A DNA stretch of 64,000 nucleotides from Niastella vici (GTDB lineage Bacteria; Bacteroidota; Bacteroidia; Chitinophagales; Chitinophagaceae), in NCBI RefSeq assembly GCF_002077945.1, contig NZ_LVYD01000066.1, positions 18,790 to 82,789 of the forward strand, given 5' to 3'. The notes under the pieces were generated by a model that worked only from the letters and a program-made list of their open reading frames with translations, was not told the DNA's origin and searched no databases. Numbering within the stretch: position 1 is the stretch's first letter; each line of letters starts with the position of its first letter. Of the stretch, positions 51,787-62,057 are shown in pieces. The translations under genes and the position numbers were made by a program.

Positions 51787-53412
51787 ATGAATAGACACAA
51801 AAAAAAATCGAAAGACAGAATATATGTTATTCTACTGGCCATAACTTTTATGGCTGGTTCCCATACCTTCAGCCAACCGGTGCGTGCCGGTGAGCAGATC
51901 AATCAAAGCAAGGCTTCCGGAAATAAGGTTAAGGTTGAAGGCGGATGGATACAGGGTACGGTTGAAAGCGATTTAATTGTATTCAAAGGAATACCCTTTG
52001 CAACGCCGCCAGTAGGTGCGTTACGGTGGCGGGCGCCGCAGCCCGTTAAAAAATGGGACAATATAAAACAAACAACCACATTCGCTCCCGCCCCCATGCA
52101 GGGAGGAAATCCTCCTTCCGGAAAAAGTGAAGATTGCCTCTACCTTAATGTATTGACCCCGGCAAAATCGGCGACAGAACGCCTGCCGGTACTTGTTTGG
52201 ATTTATGGTGGTGGTTTTAGTGCCGGATCAACTGCTGAACCGTGGTATAACGGCGAAAAGCTGGCCAAAAAGGGTGTGGTATTCGTTAGCATTGCCTACC
52301 GGGTTGGGCAACTCGGATTTTTAGCCCACCCTGAATTGAGTGCGGAGGACCCGCGTCATGTTTCAGGAAACTATGGTTTGCTCGACCAGGTTGCCGCACT
52401 TAAATGGATCCAAAAGAATATAGCCGCATTTGGCGGTGACCCGAAGAAGGTCACCATCTTCGGCGAATCGGCCGGGGGAATATCTGTAAGTATGTTATGT
52501 GCTTCACCGCTAGCCAAAGGACTGTTCCAGGGCGCCATTTCGCAAAGCGGCGGATCCTTTGGTCCAACCCGTTCAACAACATTTCCTGGTGAAAATATGA
52601 AAACGCTGGGGCAGGCTGAAATGGCGGGACAAACTTATCTTCAAAAGACCGGAGTTGCTTCCATTGCCGAATTAAGAAAAATAGCTGCAGACAAGCTTCC
52701 TTCAGGATGGGGATTAGGCAGTGCATGGCCAATTGTTGATGGGTATGTGATCCCTGATGATCAGTACAAACTGTACAAAGCCGGGAATTACAATGATGTT
52801 CCTGTAATTATGGGTTACAATTCAGACGAAGGCGCAAGTTTTTCGCCGGGTAAAACCCCTGAAGAGTATGTTTCAGGAGTAAAAACACGGTATGGCAAAT
52901 TTGCTGATGCTTTGATAAATGCGTATCCGGTTGGTGAAAATTCGGTGCCTAAAACGGCACGTGACCTGGCCCGTGATGCCGCATTTGGATGGCATACCTG
53001 GAGTTGGGCGCGGCTTCAATCTAAAACGGGAAAGTCGAAAGTGTATTACTACTATTTCGATCAGCATCCCGATTATCCCGTAGGTTCTCCTCAATATGGA
53101 TATGGGTCGCCCCATGCACAGGACGTTTCCTATGTCTTTCAACATATTGATCCGGCAAATCCCCAAACAACAAAAAGCGACCTGGAGATTGCGGAGGCTA
53201 TGGGTACCTACTGGACAAACTTTGCGAAATTTGGTAATCCCAACGGTAAAGGAATTCCAGAGTGGCCTGCTTATAACGATGAGAAACCAATAGTCATGTA
53301 TTTTGGCCCAACGCCCCATACGGGGCCGGTTCCCGGTGAAGAGTCTCTTAAAGTATTGAATGAATATTTTATTTGGAGACGTACGCCGGAAGGAGAGGCC
53401 TGGGCTAAATAA
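51787..53412 (+). CDS. Type-B carboxylesterase/lipase (para-nitrobenzyl-esterase-like)
   Basis: A 541-residue exported alpha/beta-hydrolase. A signal peptide (about 5-32, ending HTFSQ) follows a Lys-rich start. The oxyanion-hole motif WIYGGGFSAGS, the nucleophile elbow IFGESAGGIS (catalytic Ser), the acidic residue in YNSDEGASF and the His in GSPHAQDVSYVF complete the triad. The length is normal for type-B esterases, which cleave simple esters or acyl groups on plant-derived compounds. An in-frame TTG at 51775 exists but ATG at 51787 is preferred. The gene is divergent from TetR paralogue 2. Confidence 0.92.
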   Translation: MNRHKKKSKDRIYVILLAITFMAGSHTFSQPVRAGEQINQSKASGNKVKVEGGWIQGTVESDLIVFKGIPFATPPVGALRWRAPQPVKKWDNIKQTTTFAPAPMQGGNPPSGKSEDCLYLNVLTPAKSATERLPVLVWIYGGGFSAGSTAEPWYNGEKLAKKGVVFVSIAYRVGQLGFLAHPELSAEDPRHVSGNYGLLDQVAALKWIQKNIAAFGGDPKKVTIFGESAGGISVSMLCASPLAKGLFQGAISQSGGSFGPTRSTTFPGENMKTLGQAEMAGQTYLQKTGVASIAELRKIAADKLPSGWGLGSAWPIVDGYVIPDDQYKLYKAGNYNDVPVIMGYNSDEGASFSPGKTPEEYVSGVKTRYGKFADALINAYPVGENSVPKTARDLARDAAFGWHTWSWARLQSKTGKSKVYYYYFDQHPDYPVGSPQYGYGSPHAQDVSYVFQHIDPANPQTTKSDLEIAEAMGTYWTNFAKFGNPNGKGIPEWPAYNDEKPIVMYFGPTPHTGPVPGEESLKVLNEYFIWRRTPEGEAWAK

Positions 53413-53466
53413 ATATAAAAAAATCAGGCTTTAGCTATCAGATAACAGAAAAGCAGTACCGTTAAT

Positions 53467-53509
53467 GGCCCGGCCGACAGTATTATAACTTTCGGCCCGG
53501 CTTTTTTTG
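53467..53509 (+). terminator. Terminator of the carboxylesterase gene
   Basis: GGCCCGGCCGA (53467-53477) pairs with 53492-53502 with one mismatch and one G-T pair over a 14-nt loop, followed by seven T. Confidence 0.75.
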
Positions 53510-53797
53510 TGCAGTTGAAAAATCGCCGGTCAATTTTATGCAGCCATTTTGGCAATATCGGCTGTGTTCGTAATTGCTGTATTCATGGGTGCCGGTGTAA
53601 TTGTAATTTCAACAATTCCCTTTTGGTGCAGAATACTGATACTGATTCAGAGGTCTGGAAGCCATTTTTTCGAAATTCATGGTAATCAATTGCCTGCACC
53701 ATTTCAAGCCGTAATTTGCACCATTTGAGTCCCCTGTTTTCATGAGAACCGTAATAGATTTACAGCATTCATTTAGTTAGACCAAAGATTGCTGTAT
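53510..53797. other. Region upstream of the GH31-like fragment, with a direct repeat
   Basis: No gene was seen. TGCACCATTT occurs twice in direct orientation (53695-53704 and 53718-53727), 23 bp apart. This might be a binding site for a regulator of the downstream polysaccharide locus. Confidence 0.4.
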
Positions 53798-54010
53798 ATG
53801 GAAAATAGATACTTGCTACTGCTTAGCTACTGCTTTGCTTTTTATGCCTTATTGGCGGCATCTCCATCTTGCATTCAAACAAAGGACGGTGTTATTGTTT
53901 TTACCGGCCCTGCATGTACAGGTACTTCCCATGCTGTCCATCTTCAAGTGATCTCAGATAATATCATTAGAGTGATTGCGGTCCCGGTAAAAGAAAGGGC
54001 GCCCGCTTAA
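53798..54010 (+). pseudogene. N-terminal fragment of an exported enzyme, possibly GH31
   Basis: 70 codons from ATG 53798. A signal sequence (RYLLLLSYCFAFYALLAA) is followed by KDGVIVFTGPACTGTSHAVH and LQVISDNIIRVIAVP. This looks like the N-terminal beta-sandwich start of GH31 alpha-glucosidase/alpha-xylosidase proteins, usually 700 residues or more. The frame then stops and no continuation is found in the 85 bp before susC. It is best read as the remnant of an enzyme once at the head of the locus. If it was an alpha-xylosidase, the locus target would be xyloglucan. The family assignment is tentative. Confidence 0.5.
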
Positions 54011-54095
54011 AGCCTTTTTACTGAGACCTGATCTTTCCCGGAATATCATTTCCACTGAATAGAGATGAAATTATAGTCAATTTAAATATTCAAAC

Positions 54096-57000
54096 ATGTA
54101 TTCAACCAAAACGATTCGCTTGCGACTATTGCTGCTTTGGGGTGTATTTCCCCTGCTGTTGTTAAGCGCACCAGCTTTTTCACAAACCGAAAAAATTAGC
54201 GGTACAATTATCAATCAACGAACCTCCGCCCCGGTTCCGGGAGCAACGATTACCGTAAAAGGGACCGATCGTTTCACTGTAGCTAATGAAGCCGGAAAGT
54301 TCAGTATCGATGCATCAACCGGCCAGGCGCTGGTTGTTACGATGATAGGGTATACGAAAAAGGAAATAGTTATTGGTAAAACTAAAACCATTGAGGTGAA
54401 ACTCAGTGAAGTTGCTTTACAATTAGAAGACGTGGTGGTAATTGGTTATGGTAAAACAAGACGCAAAGATGTTACCGGCTCCATATCTTCTATTAGCGGC
54501 GACGAACTTCGAAAAACATCACCCACAACTTTCGACCAGGCCCTGCAGGGAAAAGTTCCGGGCGTGACGATTCAACAGATCTCCGGGCAACCTGGCGGTG
54601 GGGTATCTATTCAGATCCATGGTATCTCTTCTATAAGCGGCTCTAATTCGCCATTATATGTTATAGATGGAGTTATTATTCCGCCGACAAATGATCCGGG
54701 AAATGGAGCTAATCCCCTGAATACCATCAACCCTTCAGAAATAGAATCAATTGATGTATTAAAAGATGCTTCTGCTACTGCCATTTATGGTTCTAATGCA
54801 ACAAACGGTGTTATTGTTATTACAACCAAAAGAGGCAGCGTATCCCCTCCTCAAATATCGTATGACGGATATTATGGATATCAGGAGATACCTAAAAGGC
54901 TTCCCACTGTTAATTTGCAGCAATTGGCAACATTTCTTAACGAAAGAGCTGCGGTGTGGGGTTTTGATGCCAGGCCTGAATTTGCCAACCCAAAATATTT
55001 AGGAAAAGGTACCAATTGGCAGGATGAATTATTCCGCAAAGCACCCCAGCAAAATCATTCGGTTACAATAAACGGCGGTGATGCCCGAACTCAATACTTA
55101 TTTTCATTGGGATATTTTGACCAGGAAGGTATTGCGCTTGGTTCTAAATTCAAGCGATATTCTGTGCGGTTGAATTTAGATAATAAAACAACCAATTGGT
55201 TGAAAATAGGGACCAGTCTTCAAATAGCGAATGTTGTTGAAAATGTAGTTTCAGGTGGCACTTCTTCTTCAGGCGTAATTTCAGATGCTTTGAGTTTAAC
55301 CGCCGATATTCCTGTAAAAAATAATGATGGTTCCTGGGGGGGCGTTACAAATACTTCCGGATGGGTTAACCCGGTGGCAAACCCGGTTGCATCGGCTCTT
55401 ATTAATAAGAATATGAATTACAGGTATCAGCTATTTGGTAACGCATATGCCGAAATAACCTTTACCAAAAATTTATCGTTGAGGAGTGAGGTTTCTGGAA
55501 ATTTTGATTTTTCCAGAAATGAAGGATTTAGTCCTCAAACTACTTATGGTAAATACACCACTCCCAACCCAACTTCGTCTTCGTATAGTTCAGGGCAGGA
55601 CTTTTATACCGTAGTAAGAAATTATCTGACTTATAATAAGAAATTCGGTAGTAATAACAATTTGAATGTATTTGTTGGGCACGAGGCTAATTTGAGTAAA
55701 TCTTCAAGTGTTTCTGCAAGCCGGTCAGATTTTCCGTCTAATAATGTGCAATCTATTTCCAGCGGCGATCCTTCTACTGCAAAGAACGGTGGTAATTATG
55801 GCCAGGGTTCTTCAGAATCTTATTTTGGACGTATTAACTATAATTGGTTCGACAAATACCTGTTTACAGTAAACCTGCGTAACGATGGTTCCGATAAATT
55901 TCCAGCAGATGACCGTTGGGCATTTTCGTATTCCGGTGCATTTGCATGGAAACTAAATAACGAAATGTTTCTGGCACAGGTTACAGACATTAATGAATTA
56001 AAGTTACGCCTTGGCTATGGTTTAACCAATAATCAAAATATCCCAAGCAATACTTATGTAACGCAGCTTACTACTGTTGCTAATGGTTTGTCTGGTACAG
56101 CACAGTTTCAATCCAATTTGGCCAATCCTAATGTAAAATGGGAGCAAACAAAAAATGCCAATATTGGATTAGATGGTGCCTTCTTTAACTGGAGATTAAA
56201 TTTTTCAATAGATATTTACGATCGTCATACCGATGGCCTGTTGTTAAAAATACCACTTCCCAGGTATTCGGGTACAGCAACAGGTTATTCACCAGGTGCC
56301 ATGCAGGCCCCTTATGTAAATGTGGGGTCTATGAGCAATAAAGGAATTGATATTAGAGTGGGAATAACCAATATTCAAAAAAAGGATTTCACCTGGAAGA
56401 CCGACTTTACCGTATCTCGTAATATTAATAAAGTATTGAGTTTAGGTCCTGGCGGCGATGATGCCAGCCTTGTTTCGGCAAACTCAAAAACTGTAGTAGG
56501 TCGATCTATCGGCTCATTTTATGGCTATATCTATGATGGCATATTTGCTACTGCCGAAGATTTTAAAACCCATGCTTTGCCAGCCGACCAATCAGGAACA
56601 ACCCGCCCAATTGCAAATGCAGGTGGTGGTATATGGTATGGCGACCGTATGTTTAAAGACTTAAATGGCGATGGTATTATTGACACAAAAGACCAAACCT
56701 TTTTAGGTTCACCACTTCCAAAATTCCAATTTGGGTTCAATAACTCATTTTATTATAAAGGCTTTGATTTGAACATTTTCTTTAGTGGAAGCGTTGGCAA
56801 CAAGGTGTATAATCAATTGCCGGTTAATCAAACGAACCCTTTAAATAATACCAACTATTTTACCGGGGTATTAAACTATGCCAAAACTGCTTTAATTAAC
56901 CCTGATGGAGATCCTAATAATGTAAACAATGTTTATGTTACCAACCCAAATACCACAATTGTAAGTCTTCGAAACGATAATACCAATGAGAATGGACGTT

Positions 57001-57269
57001 TTACAAATTTGTATTTGGAAGATGCTCCATTTATTCGTTGTAAAAACATTACCGTAGGGTATACTTTGCCTAAAAATATACTGGAAAAAGCGCATATTCA
57101 TTCACTTCGGTTATATGCCAATGTATCGAACGCATTTGTAATTACAAAATACAATGGTATGGACCCTGAAGTGGGCTCCTGGAATCCACTGGAGGCTGGT
57201 TATGATAATGGTCATTATCCTCAATCAAGGGTATTCACCATTGGGGCAAATGTGAAGTTAACAAAGTAA
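54096..57269 (+). CDS. susC: SusC/RagA-family TonB-linked outer-membrane transporter
   Basis: A 1057-residue glycan importer. A signal peptide (about 1-30, ending FSQ) is followed by a carboxypeptidase-regulatory-like domain (ISGTIINQRTSAPVPGATI, about 33-110). The TonB box region LEDVVVIGYG, the plug (LQGKVPGVTI, then SNSPLYVIDGVI, the SusC signature) and a long barrel follow. With the SusD lipoprotein encoded 16 bp later it forms the pedal-bin complex that takes up oligosaccharides. It heads the polysaccharide-utilisation operon. No regulator (HTCS, ECF sigma or anti-sigma) is encoded next to it in the window. Confidence 0.95.
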   Translation: MYSTKTIRLRLLLLWGVFPLLLLSAPAFSQTEKISGTIINQRTSAPVPGATITVKGTDRFTVANEAGKFSIDASTGQALVVTMIGYTKKEIVIGKTKTIEVKLSEVALQLEDVVVIGYGKTRRKDVTGSISSISGDELRKTSPTTFDQALQGKVPGVTIQQISGQPGGGVSIQIHGISSISGSNSPLYVIDGVIIPPTNDPGNGANPLNTINPSEIESIDVLKDASATAIYGSNATNGVIVITTKRGSVSPPQISYDGYYGYQEIPKRLPTVNLQQLATFLNERAAVWGFDARPEFANPKYLGKGTNWQDELFRKAPQQNHSVTINGGDARTQYLFSLGYFDQEGIALGSKFKRYSVRLNLDNKTTNWLKIGTSLQIANVVENVVSGGTSSSGVISDALSLTADIPVKNNDGSWGGVTNTSGWVNPVANPVASALINKNMNYRYQLFGNAYAEITFTKNLSLRSEVSGNFDFSRNEGFSPQTTYGKYTTPNPTSSSYSSGQDFYTVVRNYLTYNKKFGSNNNLNVFVGHEANLSKSSSVSASRSDFPSNNVQSISSGDPSTAKNGGNYGQGSSESYFGRINYNWFDKYLFTVNLRNDGSDKFPADDRWAFSYSGAFAWKLNNEMFLAQVTDINELKLRLGYGLTNNQNIPSNTYVTQLTTVANGLSGTAQFQSNLANPNVKWEQTKNANIGLDGAFFNWRLNFSIDIYDRHTDGLLLKIPLPRYSGTATGYSPGAMQAPYVNVGSMSNKGIDIRVGITNIQKKDFTWKTDFTVSRNINKVLSLGPGGDDASLVSANSKTVVGRSIGSFYGYIYDGIFATAEDFKTHALPADQSGTTRPIANAGGGIWYGDRMFKDLNGDGIIDTKDQTFLGSPLPKFQFGFNNSFYYKGFDLNIFFSGSVGNKVYNQLPVNQTNPLNNTNYFTGVLNYAKTALINPDGDPNNVNNVYVTNPNTTIVSLRNDNTNENGRFTNLYLEDAPFIRCKNITVGYTLPKNILEKAHIHSLRLYANVSNAFVITKYNGMDPEVGSWNPLEAGYDNGHYPQSRVFTIGANVKLTK

Positions 57270-57285
57270 AAAACTATTAATTTTT

Positions 57286-58860
57286 ATGAAATCTATCAAT
57301 AAACTATATATTCCTTTGCTATTGCTTGTGGCAGTAGCCGGATGCAAGAAGGGGTATCTTGACCGCCCTTCTCAATCTCAGATTGCGTCCAATAATTTTT
57401 ATCAAACTACCACAGAGATGAGATTGGCTACAGCTAATCTTTACGGAGGTGTTCCCTGGTGGCAATGGCATGCTGGTCCGTTTTTACAACTTGGCGATGT
57501 TATGAGTGGAAATGGAACTACAGGACAATATCAGGGTACTGATAATAATGAACTTTTTGCGGTAAACCTTTCTGCTTCTAACGGTGTTGTGCAGGGGGCA
57601 TGGACGGGCTTATACAATGTTATTGGCCAATGCAACAATACTATTCTGGGTATACAAAAATATACCCCCGCTACTGTTTCTCCAACAGATAAAAATGCCG
57701 CCATTGCCGAAGCAAGGTTTATACGTGGATATGCTTATTTTAATTTGGCTGTGCATTGGGGTGCCGTACCTATTGTGGAGGATAACAGCAAGCTGATTGA
57801 AAACCCCCTGATTAACCGCACTATTGTATCGGATGTGTACAAATTTGTAACGAACGATCTTACTTATGCAGCACAAAACCTGCCTGTTACTGATGCTGCA
57901 GGCAGAGTAACTACATGGTCGGCGCAGGGTATGCTGAGCAAAGTGTATTTAACCCTGGCGGGTTTAGGTGGTGGCGGCACACGCAAACAGGCTTACCTGG
58001 ACAGTGCCAAAAAATATGCAGGAAATGTGTGCAAAAATAGCGGCAAGACATTATTCCCAAGTTATTACGACCTGTTTAAAGTACAAAGTAACGATGTTCC
58101 GGAAGTTTTATTTGCTTATCAATGGGAAGCAGGTACCGGGTATGGCTATGGTAATACACTCAATAACTATGCTCCAAGCAACACTATTATGCCCAAAAAA
58201 GGCGGGGCATGGGCTTCTATGAAACCGACTTACGACTTGTATTTAATGTATTCCAATAAAGATACGATAAGACGAAAAGCCACCTTTATGATCAACGGCG
58301 ATTACTTTCCTGAATTGAATGCAGCGGGTGGTGGTTACAAGGCTACTGGTTCGAGTATGAAAAAACACATTATTGGTAACGACATAGATAACAGTTCGCC
58401 TCTTATGGATTTATGGTCATCGCCTGAACACGATGCTGTGCTAAGGTTAGCCGATGTGTATTTGATATATGCCGAAGCTATTCTTGGAAACAACACTACC
58501 ACCACAGATGGTGAGGCCTTGTTGTATTTTAATAAAGTGCGTACCAGGGCAGGTATTGATCCGGCGACAAGCTTAACTATAGATACCCTTCTTAACGAAA
58601 GACGTATTGAATTTGCTTTTGAAGGAAACTATTGGATGGATCTGGTAAGGCTTTCTTATTGGAACCCAACTAAAGCGGTGAATATTATAAATGGGCAAAA
58701 CCGTGCTTTTTTCAATTATGCTGCAGGAGTTGCTACACCAGATGCCAGTCCCGTCGTGAGTGTGCTTCCGGCAACAGCCAGCTCATTTACGTTGCAAATA
58801 CCCGCATCTGAGTTAACAGCTAATCCAAAATTGGCAGAACCACCTGTGCCTTATTATTAA
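57286..58860 (+). CDS. susD: SusD/RagB-family glycan-binding lipoprotein
   Basis: A 524-residue surface lipoprotein. The lipobox ends VAGC (Cys19), then come KKGYLDRPSQSQI, tetratricopeptide-like helices (AAIAEARFIRGYAYFNLAVHWG, the hallmark SusD segment), and RLADVYLIYAEAI and LNERRIEFAFEGNYWMDLVR near the C-terminus. It caps the SusC transporter and binds the glycan. It follows susC by 16 bp. Confidence 0.95.
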   Translation: MKSINKLYIPLLLLVAVAGCKKGYLDRPSQSQIASNNFYQTTTEMRLATANLYGGVPWWQWHAGPFLQLGDVMSGNGTTGQYQGTDNNELFAVNLSASNGVVQGAWTGLYNVIGQCNNTILGIQKYTPATVSPTDKNAAIAEARFIRGYAYFNLAVHWGAVPIVEDNSKLIENPLINRTIVSDVYKFVTNDLTYAAQNLPVTDAAGRVTTWSAQGMLSKVYLTLAGLGGGGTRKQAYLDSAKKYAGNVCKNSGKTLFPSYYDLFKVQSNDVPEVLFAYQWEAGTGYGYGNTLNNYAPSNTIMPKKGGAWASMKPTYDLYLMYSNKDTIRRKATFMINGDYFPELNAAGGGYKATGSSMKKHIIGNDIDNSSPLMDLWSSPEHDAVLRLADVYLIYAEAILGNNTTTTDGEALLYFNKVRTRAGIDPATSLTIDTLLNERRIEFAFEGNYWMDLVRLSYWNPTKAVNIINGQNRAFFNYAAGVATPDASPVVSVLPATASSFTLQIPASELTANPKLAEPPVPYY

Positions 58861-58884
58861 GCAATAACATTATAATATACTATT

Positions 58885-60417
58885 ATGAATAAGATATATA
58901 AAATAAATTATGGCGTACTGTTTTTCTGTGTGTCGGTGGCATTGATACTATTAATGCCTGCATGCAAAAAGTCGGTAGAACGAGGTCCCGTAATTACCGA
59001 GGTGCGTAAATATGTTGCATCTCCGGGCGATTCTGTTTTATCAGGCGTTGTGCCCGATGCACAATGGGTGGTTATTACCGGTCAGAATTTACAAAATGCA
59101 CTTCAGATAACGTTTAACGGAGTGCCGGCTACTTTTAATAATGCATTATTTGCTTCGAATAGTGTTGTAGTGCAAATTCCTTCCATTGTGTTTTCAACAA
59201 TAGATACTAATAAGCTCAATACCATTGAGTATACAACGCCCGGAGGTACAACCATGTTCTCTTTCAAATTAACCCCCGCTGCACCAACAATTACAGCAAT
59301 TTCCAATGTATTTGCCAACCCGGGCGACTCTGTTTTTATTTATGGAGCAAACCTCGTTTTAGTTCAAAGTTTTTCTTACGGTGGAACTAACATTTCTTCA
59401 TTTAAAACAGATACGTATGGAACGTCCCTTGGTTTTGTTATGCCTTCGCCTGCTCCTACAAGCGGAAATGTAGTGGTAACTACCAGGAGCGGCACAGTTA
59501 ATTATAAAATATTGGCAACGCCAACCATTACAGGTGTTTCCAACGGAAATCCCAGTTCTGGTGATTCGGTGTATGTTTATGGTACTTACCTTAAAAGTAT
59601 TCAAACATTTACATTTGCCGGTACAGGTATTACTTCTTTTGTTTCATCAGCTGATGGAAGATCTGTAGGATTTATATCACCGGCATTAACAACACAAAGC
59701 GGACCAATATCTATTACAACGGTTTTTGGCTCAGCCACTGCTACTTACAATGTTAATACGCAAACATATCTGCAAGACGGTGTTGTAATGAATATGGAAG
59801 GTGGTTGGAGTTTTAATGGTATGGAGGGATGGTGGGCGGCAGCCAGTTGTGGTGTTAATAGTGCTGCAAATGATCCTTTCGGCTGGCTTACGCATACCAC
59901 TGACTTTGATGGACTATATGGTACGAACAATACTTTGTTTCCCTTTTTAAATAAAGGTGTTTTTGCAGGCGGTGAGGGCGGAAATTGGTGGGAAACCGGG
60001 ACCCGTATAAAAGCAAATCAATTGATACCAACGGCAAATCTTTCGGATCCTGTTGATAATTGGGCAATGCAATTTGAAATAAGTGTTCCTCATCCCTGGA
60101 ATGGTATTACACTTTTTTTTACAACTTACTTTGACGGTAGCTATGTAGCTCGTTATGAACCATGGAAAACGTCTGCTTCGGGTACGGCGGCTTTCACTAC
60201 AAAAGGTTGGCAAACAGTAACCATTCCTTTGTCTTCATTCCGTAAAAGCGATCCAACCCTGGGTGCTGGAATGGGTGCTTCGGTTACGAGTTTAGCTAAT
60301 TTATTGGGTACTGGTAATACAGGTTTTAATATTGTTCTTAAGAATTATGGTACAACCCCGTCAGCAACGGGCTTTTATGGAGCCTTTGATAATTTCAGAA
60401 TTGTAAAAATTAAATAG
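58885..60417 (+). CDS. IPT/TIG-domain surface glycan-binding lipoprotein (SGBP)
   Basis: A 510-residue lipoprotein with lipobox LLMPAC (Cys27). Three Ig-like IPT/TIG repeats follow (about 35-130, 130-215, 215-300), the last two starting PTITAISN..PGDSV and PTITGVSN..SGDSV. A C-terminal glycan-binding domain (about 305-510, MEGGWSFNGMEGWW, WAMQFEIS, FYGAFDNFRI) resembles the SGBP-B binding domain of xyloglucan loci. It lies 24 bp after susD. A terminator-like hairpin follows it, before the enzyme genes. Confidence 0.88.
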   Translation: MNKIYKINYGVLFFCVSVALILLMPACKKSVERGPVITEVRKYVASPGDSVLSGVVPDAQWVVITGQNLQNALQITFNGVPATFNNALFASNSVVVQIPSIVFSTIDTNKLNTIEYTTPGGTTMFSFKLTPAAPTITAISNVFANPGDSVFIYGANLVLVQSFSYGGTNISSFKTDTYGTSLGFVMPSPAPTSGNVVVTTRSGTVNYKILATPTITGVSNGNPSSGDSVYVYGTYLKSIQTFTFAGTGITSFVSSADGRSVGFISPALTTQSGPISITTVFGSATATYNVNTQTYLQDGVVMNMEGGWSFNGMEGWWAAASCGVNSAANDPFGWLTHTTDFDGLYGTNNTLFPFLNKGVFAGGEGGNWWETGTRIKANQLIPTANLSDPVDNWAMQFEISVPHPWNGITLFFTTYFDGSYVARYEPWKTSASGTAAFTTKGWQTVTIPLSSFRKSDPTLGAGMGASVTSLANLLGTGNTGFNIVLKNYGTTPSATGFYGAFDNFRIVKIK

Positions 60418-60433
60418 GAGGCAGTTGAAATAA

Positions 60434-60460
60434 CAGCGGGTTTTGCCCGCTGCTTTTTTA
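60434..60460 (+). terminator. Intra-operon terminator between SGBP and GH5 genes
   Basis: CAGCGGG (60434-60440) pairs with CCCGCTG (60446-60452) over a TTTTG loop, followed by CTTTTTTA. It would lower expression of the downstream enzymes relative to SusC/SusD/SGBP. Confidence 0.65.
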
Positions 60461-60487
60461 AGAATAAAAAAACATGAAAATATACAG

Positions 60488-61987
60488 ATGAAAAATAAAA
60501 TAATTTATGTGATGGCAGGAGGTTTAATTACCCTTCTTCCTATCATTTCCTGTAAAAAAACAAAAGTAGATTCACCGCAAATTTCTGCTTCTAATATTAC
60601 AGATACCATTCCTGAAGGGGGAGGAACAAAATCCCTGTCATTTACCTGTAATGGTGAATGGAGTATTGATACAACTGGTTTTGGCTGGGTAAATGTCAGC
60701 CCCATAGCTGGCAGTAGCGGCGATGTAACCATTACTTTAATAGCACCGGCTAATACCACCGGTCTTAGCCGTACAGTACTTCTGAAACTTGTTTCTCCAA
60801 ACGGCCAGGCCAGGCGAATTACAGTACTTCAGGCACCTGTAATATTTACTTCATTTAATACTTCGCCCAAAGCACCTGATGCAACAGGTATGGGAAGTAC
60901 TGCAATGCAGATTAATGCAAATATCAAAATGGGGATGAATATTTGGAACACTATGGAAGCACCAGGTGGAGAAACCGGTTGGGGCAATCCTGCTATTACA
61001 CAATCGCTGATTGATACGCTAAAAAAAGCCGGGTTTAATGCTATAAGACTTCCTGTTGGTTATTGGAATCAAGGACATGTTGACAAAAAAACCTGTAAAA
61101 TTGATGATGCCTGGTTAAACAGGATTAAAGAAGTAGTACAATATTGTGTAAACGCTGGTATGTATGTAGAAATAAACCGCCATCATGATAATGCTGGTTA
61201 CAAAGATAATACTGGTAATGGCATTGATGACCCCAAGTTGTCTGGTGCACAATTAGATACTGCAAAAGCTATACAAAAAGCCTTATGGGAGCAGATAGCT
61301 ACCAAACTGCGTGATTTTGATGAGCATGTAATGTTTGCAAGTTACAACGAGCCAAATGCCACAGATTTGCCATCAGCTACTGTTTTACACGATTTGCACC
61401 AAATATTTATCAATGCAGTTCGTTCCACAGGCGGAAAAAATGCTTATCGAACTTTAGTGCTTCAGGCACCAAGCACCTCGCTTGATCTGATGAATTATTT
61501 TGCTCCAGGCGGAATACCTGGTTTGCCCATAGATCAGGTACCTGATAAATTGATGCTTGAATTTCACTACTATTCTCCCGCTAATTTTTGTATACTGGGT
61601 GGTGATGCAAGCTGGGGCAAAGAATGGCGTTATTGGGGTAAGGACCTGCATTCACTTACCGATCCCGAACATAACTCAAATCCAGATTATGAAGAAGCCT
61701 ATATGGAGCGCAACATGCAATGGGCAAAAAAATCTCTTGTGGATAAAAACATCCCTGTGCTAATTGGTGAATTTGGTGTACAATACCATGCAGATGATCT
61801 TGTAGGACATCCGGCAGATTCAATATTGTCTTTAACGTCAGCCGCACATTTCTTTGGGCATATGGTAAGAACTGCCCGTGCAAATGGACTCTCGGCGTTT
61901 TTGTGGGCTGGTGTAATTAACAGGCAAAAAGAAACAATAGAAGATAAACAGCAGTTAGATTCTTTACGCAAAGGAGCTGGGTACTAA
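60488..61987 (+). CDS. BACON-GH5 endo-beta-glucanase lipoprotein
   Basis: A 499-residue surface enzyme. The lipobox ends PIISC. A BACON domain (about 30-120, LSFTCNGEWSIDTTGFGWVNV) extends the catalytic domain from the membrane. The GH5 domain follows with NGMNIWNT-like start (IKMGMNIWNTMEAPGGETGWG), IRLPVGYW, the acid/base Glu288 in YNEPN and the nucleophile Glu428 in IGEFGVQY. GH5 enzymes of this form cut beta-1,4-glucans (cellulose, xyloglucan, glucomannan). The start at 60488 is preferred because the lipoprotein signal starts there, although the frame is open from 60443. Confidence 0.92.
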   Translation: MKNKIIYVMAGGLITLLPIISCKKTKVDSPQISASNITDTIPEGGGTKSLSFTCNGEWSIDTTGFGWVNVSPIAGSSGDVTITLIAPANTTGLSRTVLLKLVSPNGQARRITVLQAPVIFTSFNTSPKAPDATGMGSTAMQINANIKMGMNIWNTMEAPGGETGWGNPAITQSLIDTLKKAGFNAIRLPVGYWNQGHVDKKTCKIDDAWLNRIKEVVQYCVNAGMYVEINRHHDNAGYKDNTGNGIDDPKLSGAQLDTAKAIQKALWEQIATKLRDFDEHVMFASYNEPNATDLPSATVLHDLHQIFINAVRSTGGKNAYRTLVLQAPSTSLDLMNYFAPGGIPGLPIDQVPDKLMLEFHYYSPANFCILGGDASWGKEWRYWGKDLHSLTDPEHNSNPDYEEAYMERNMQWAKKSLVDKNIPVLIGEFGVQYHADDLVGHPADSILSLTSAAHFFGHMVRTARANGLSAFLWAGVINRQKETIEDKQQLDSLRKGAGY

Positions 61988-62057
61988 AATGAAACAAGTT
62001 CTAAGACTGAAAAAGATGTTTGCTTTCTCAATTTTATAAAACTTTAAACGATTCCTT

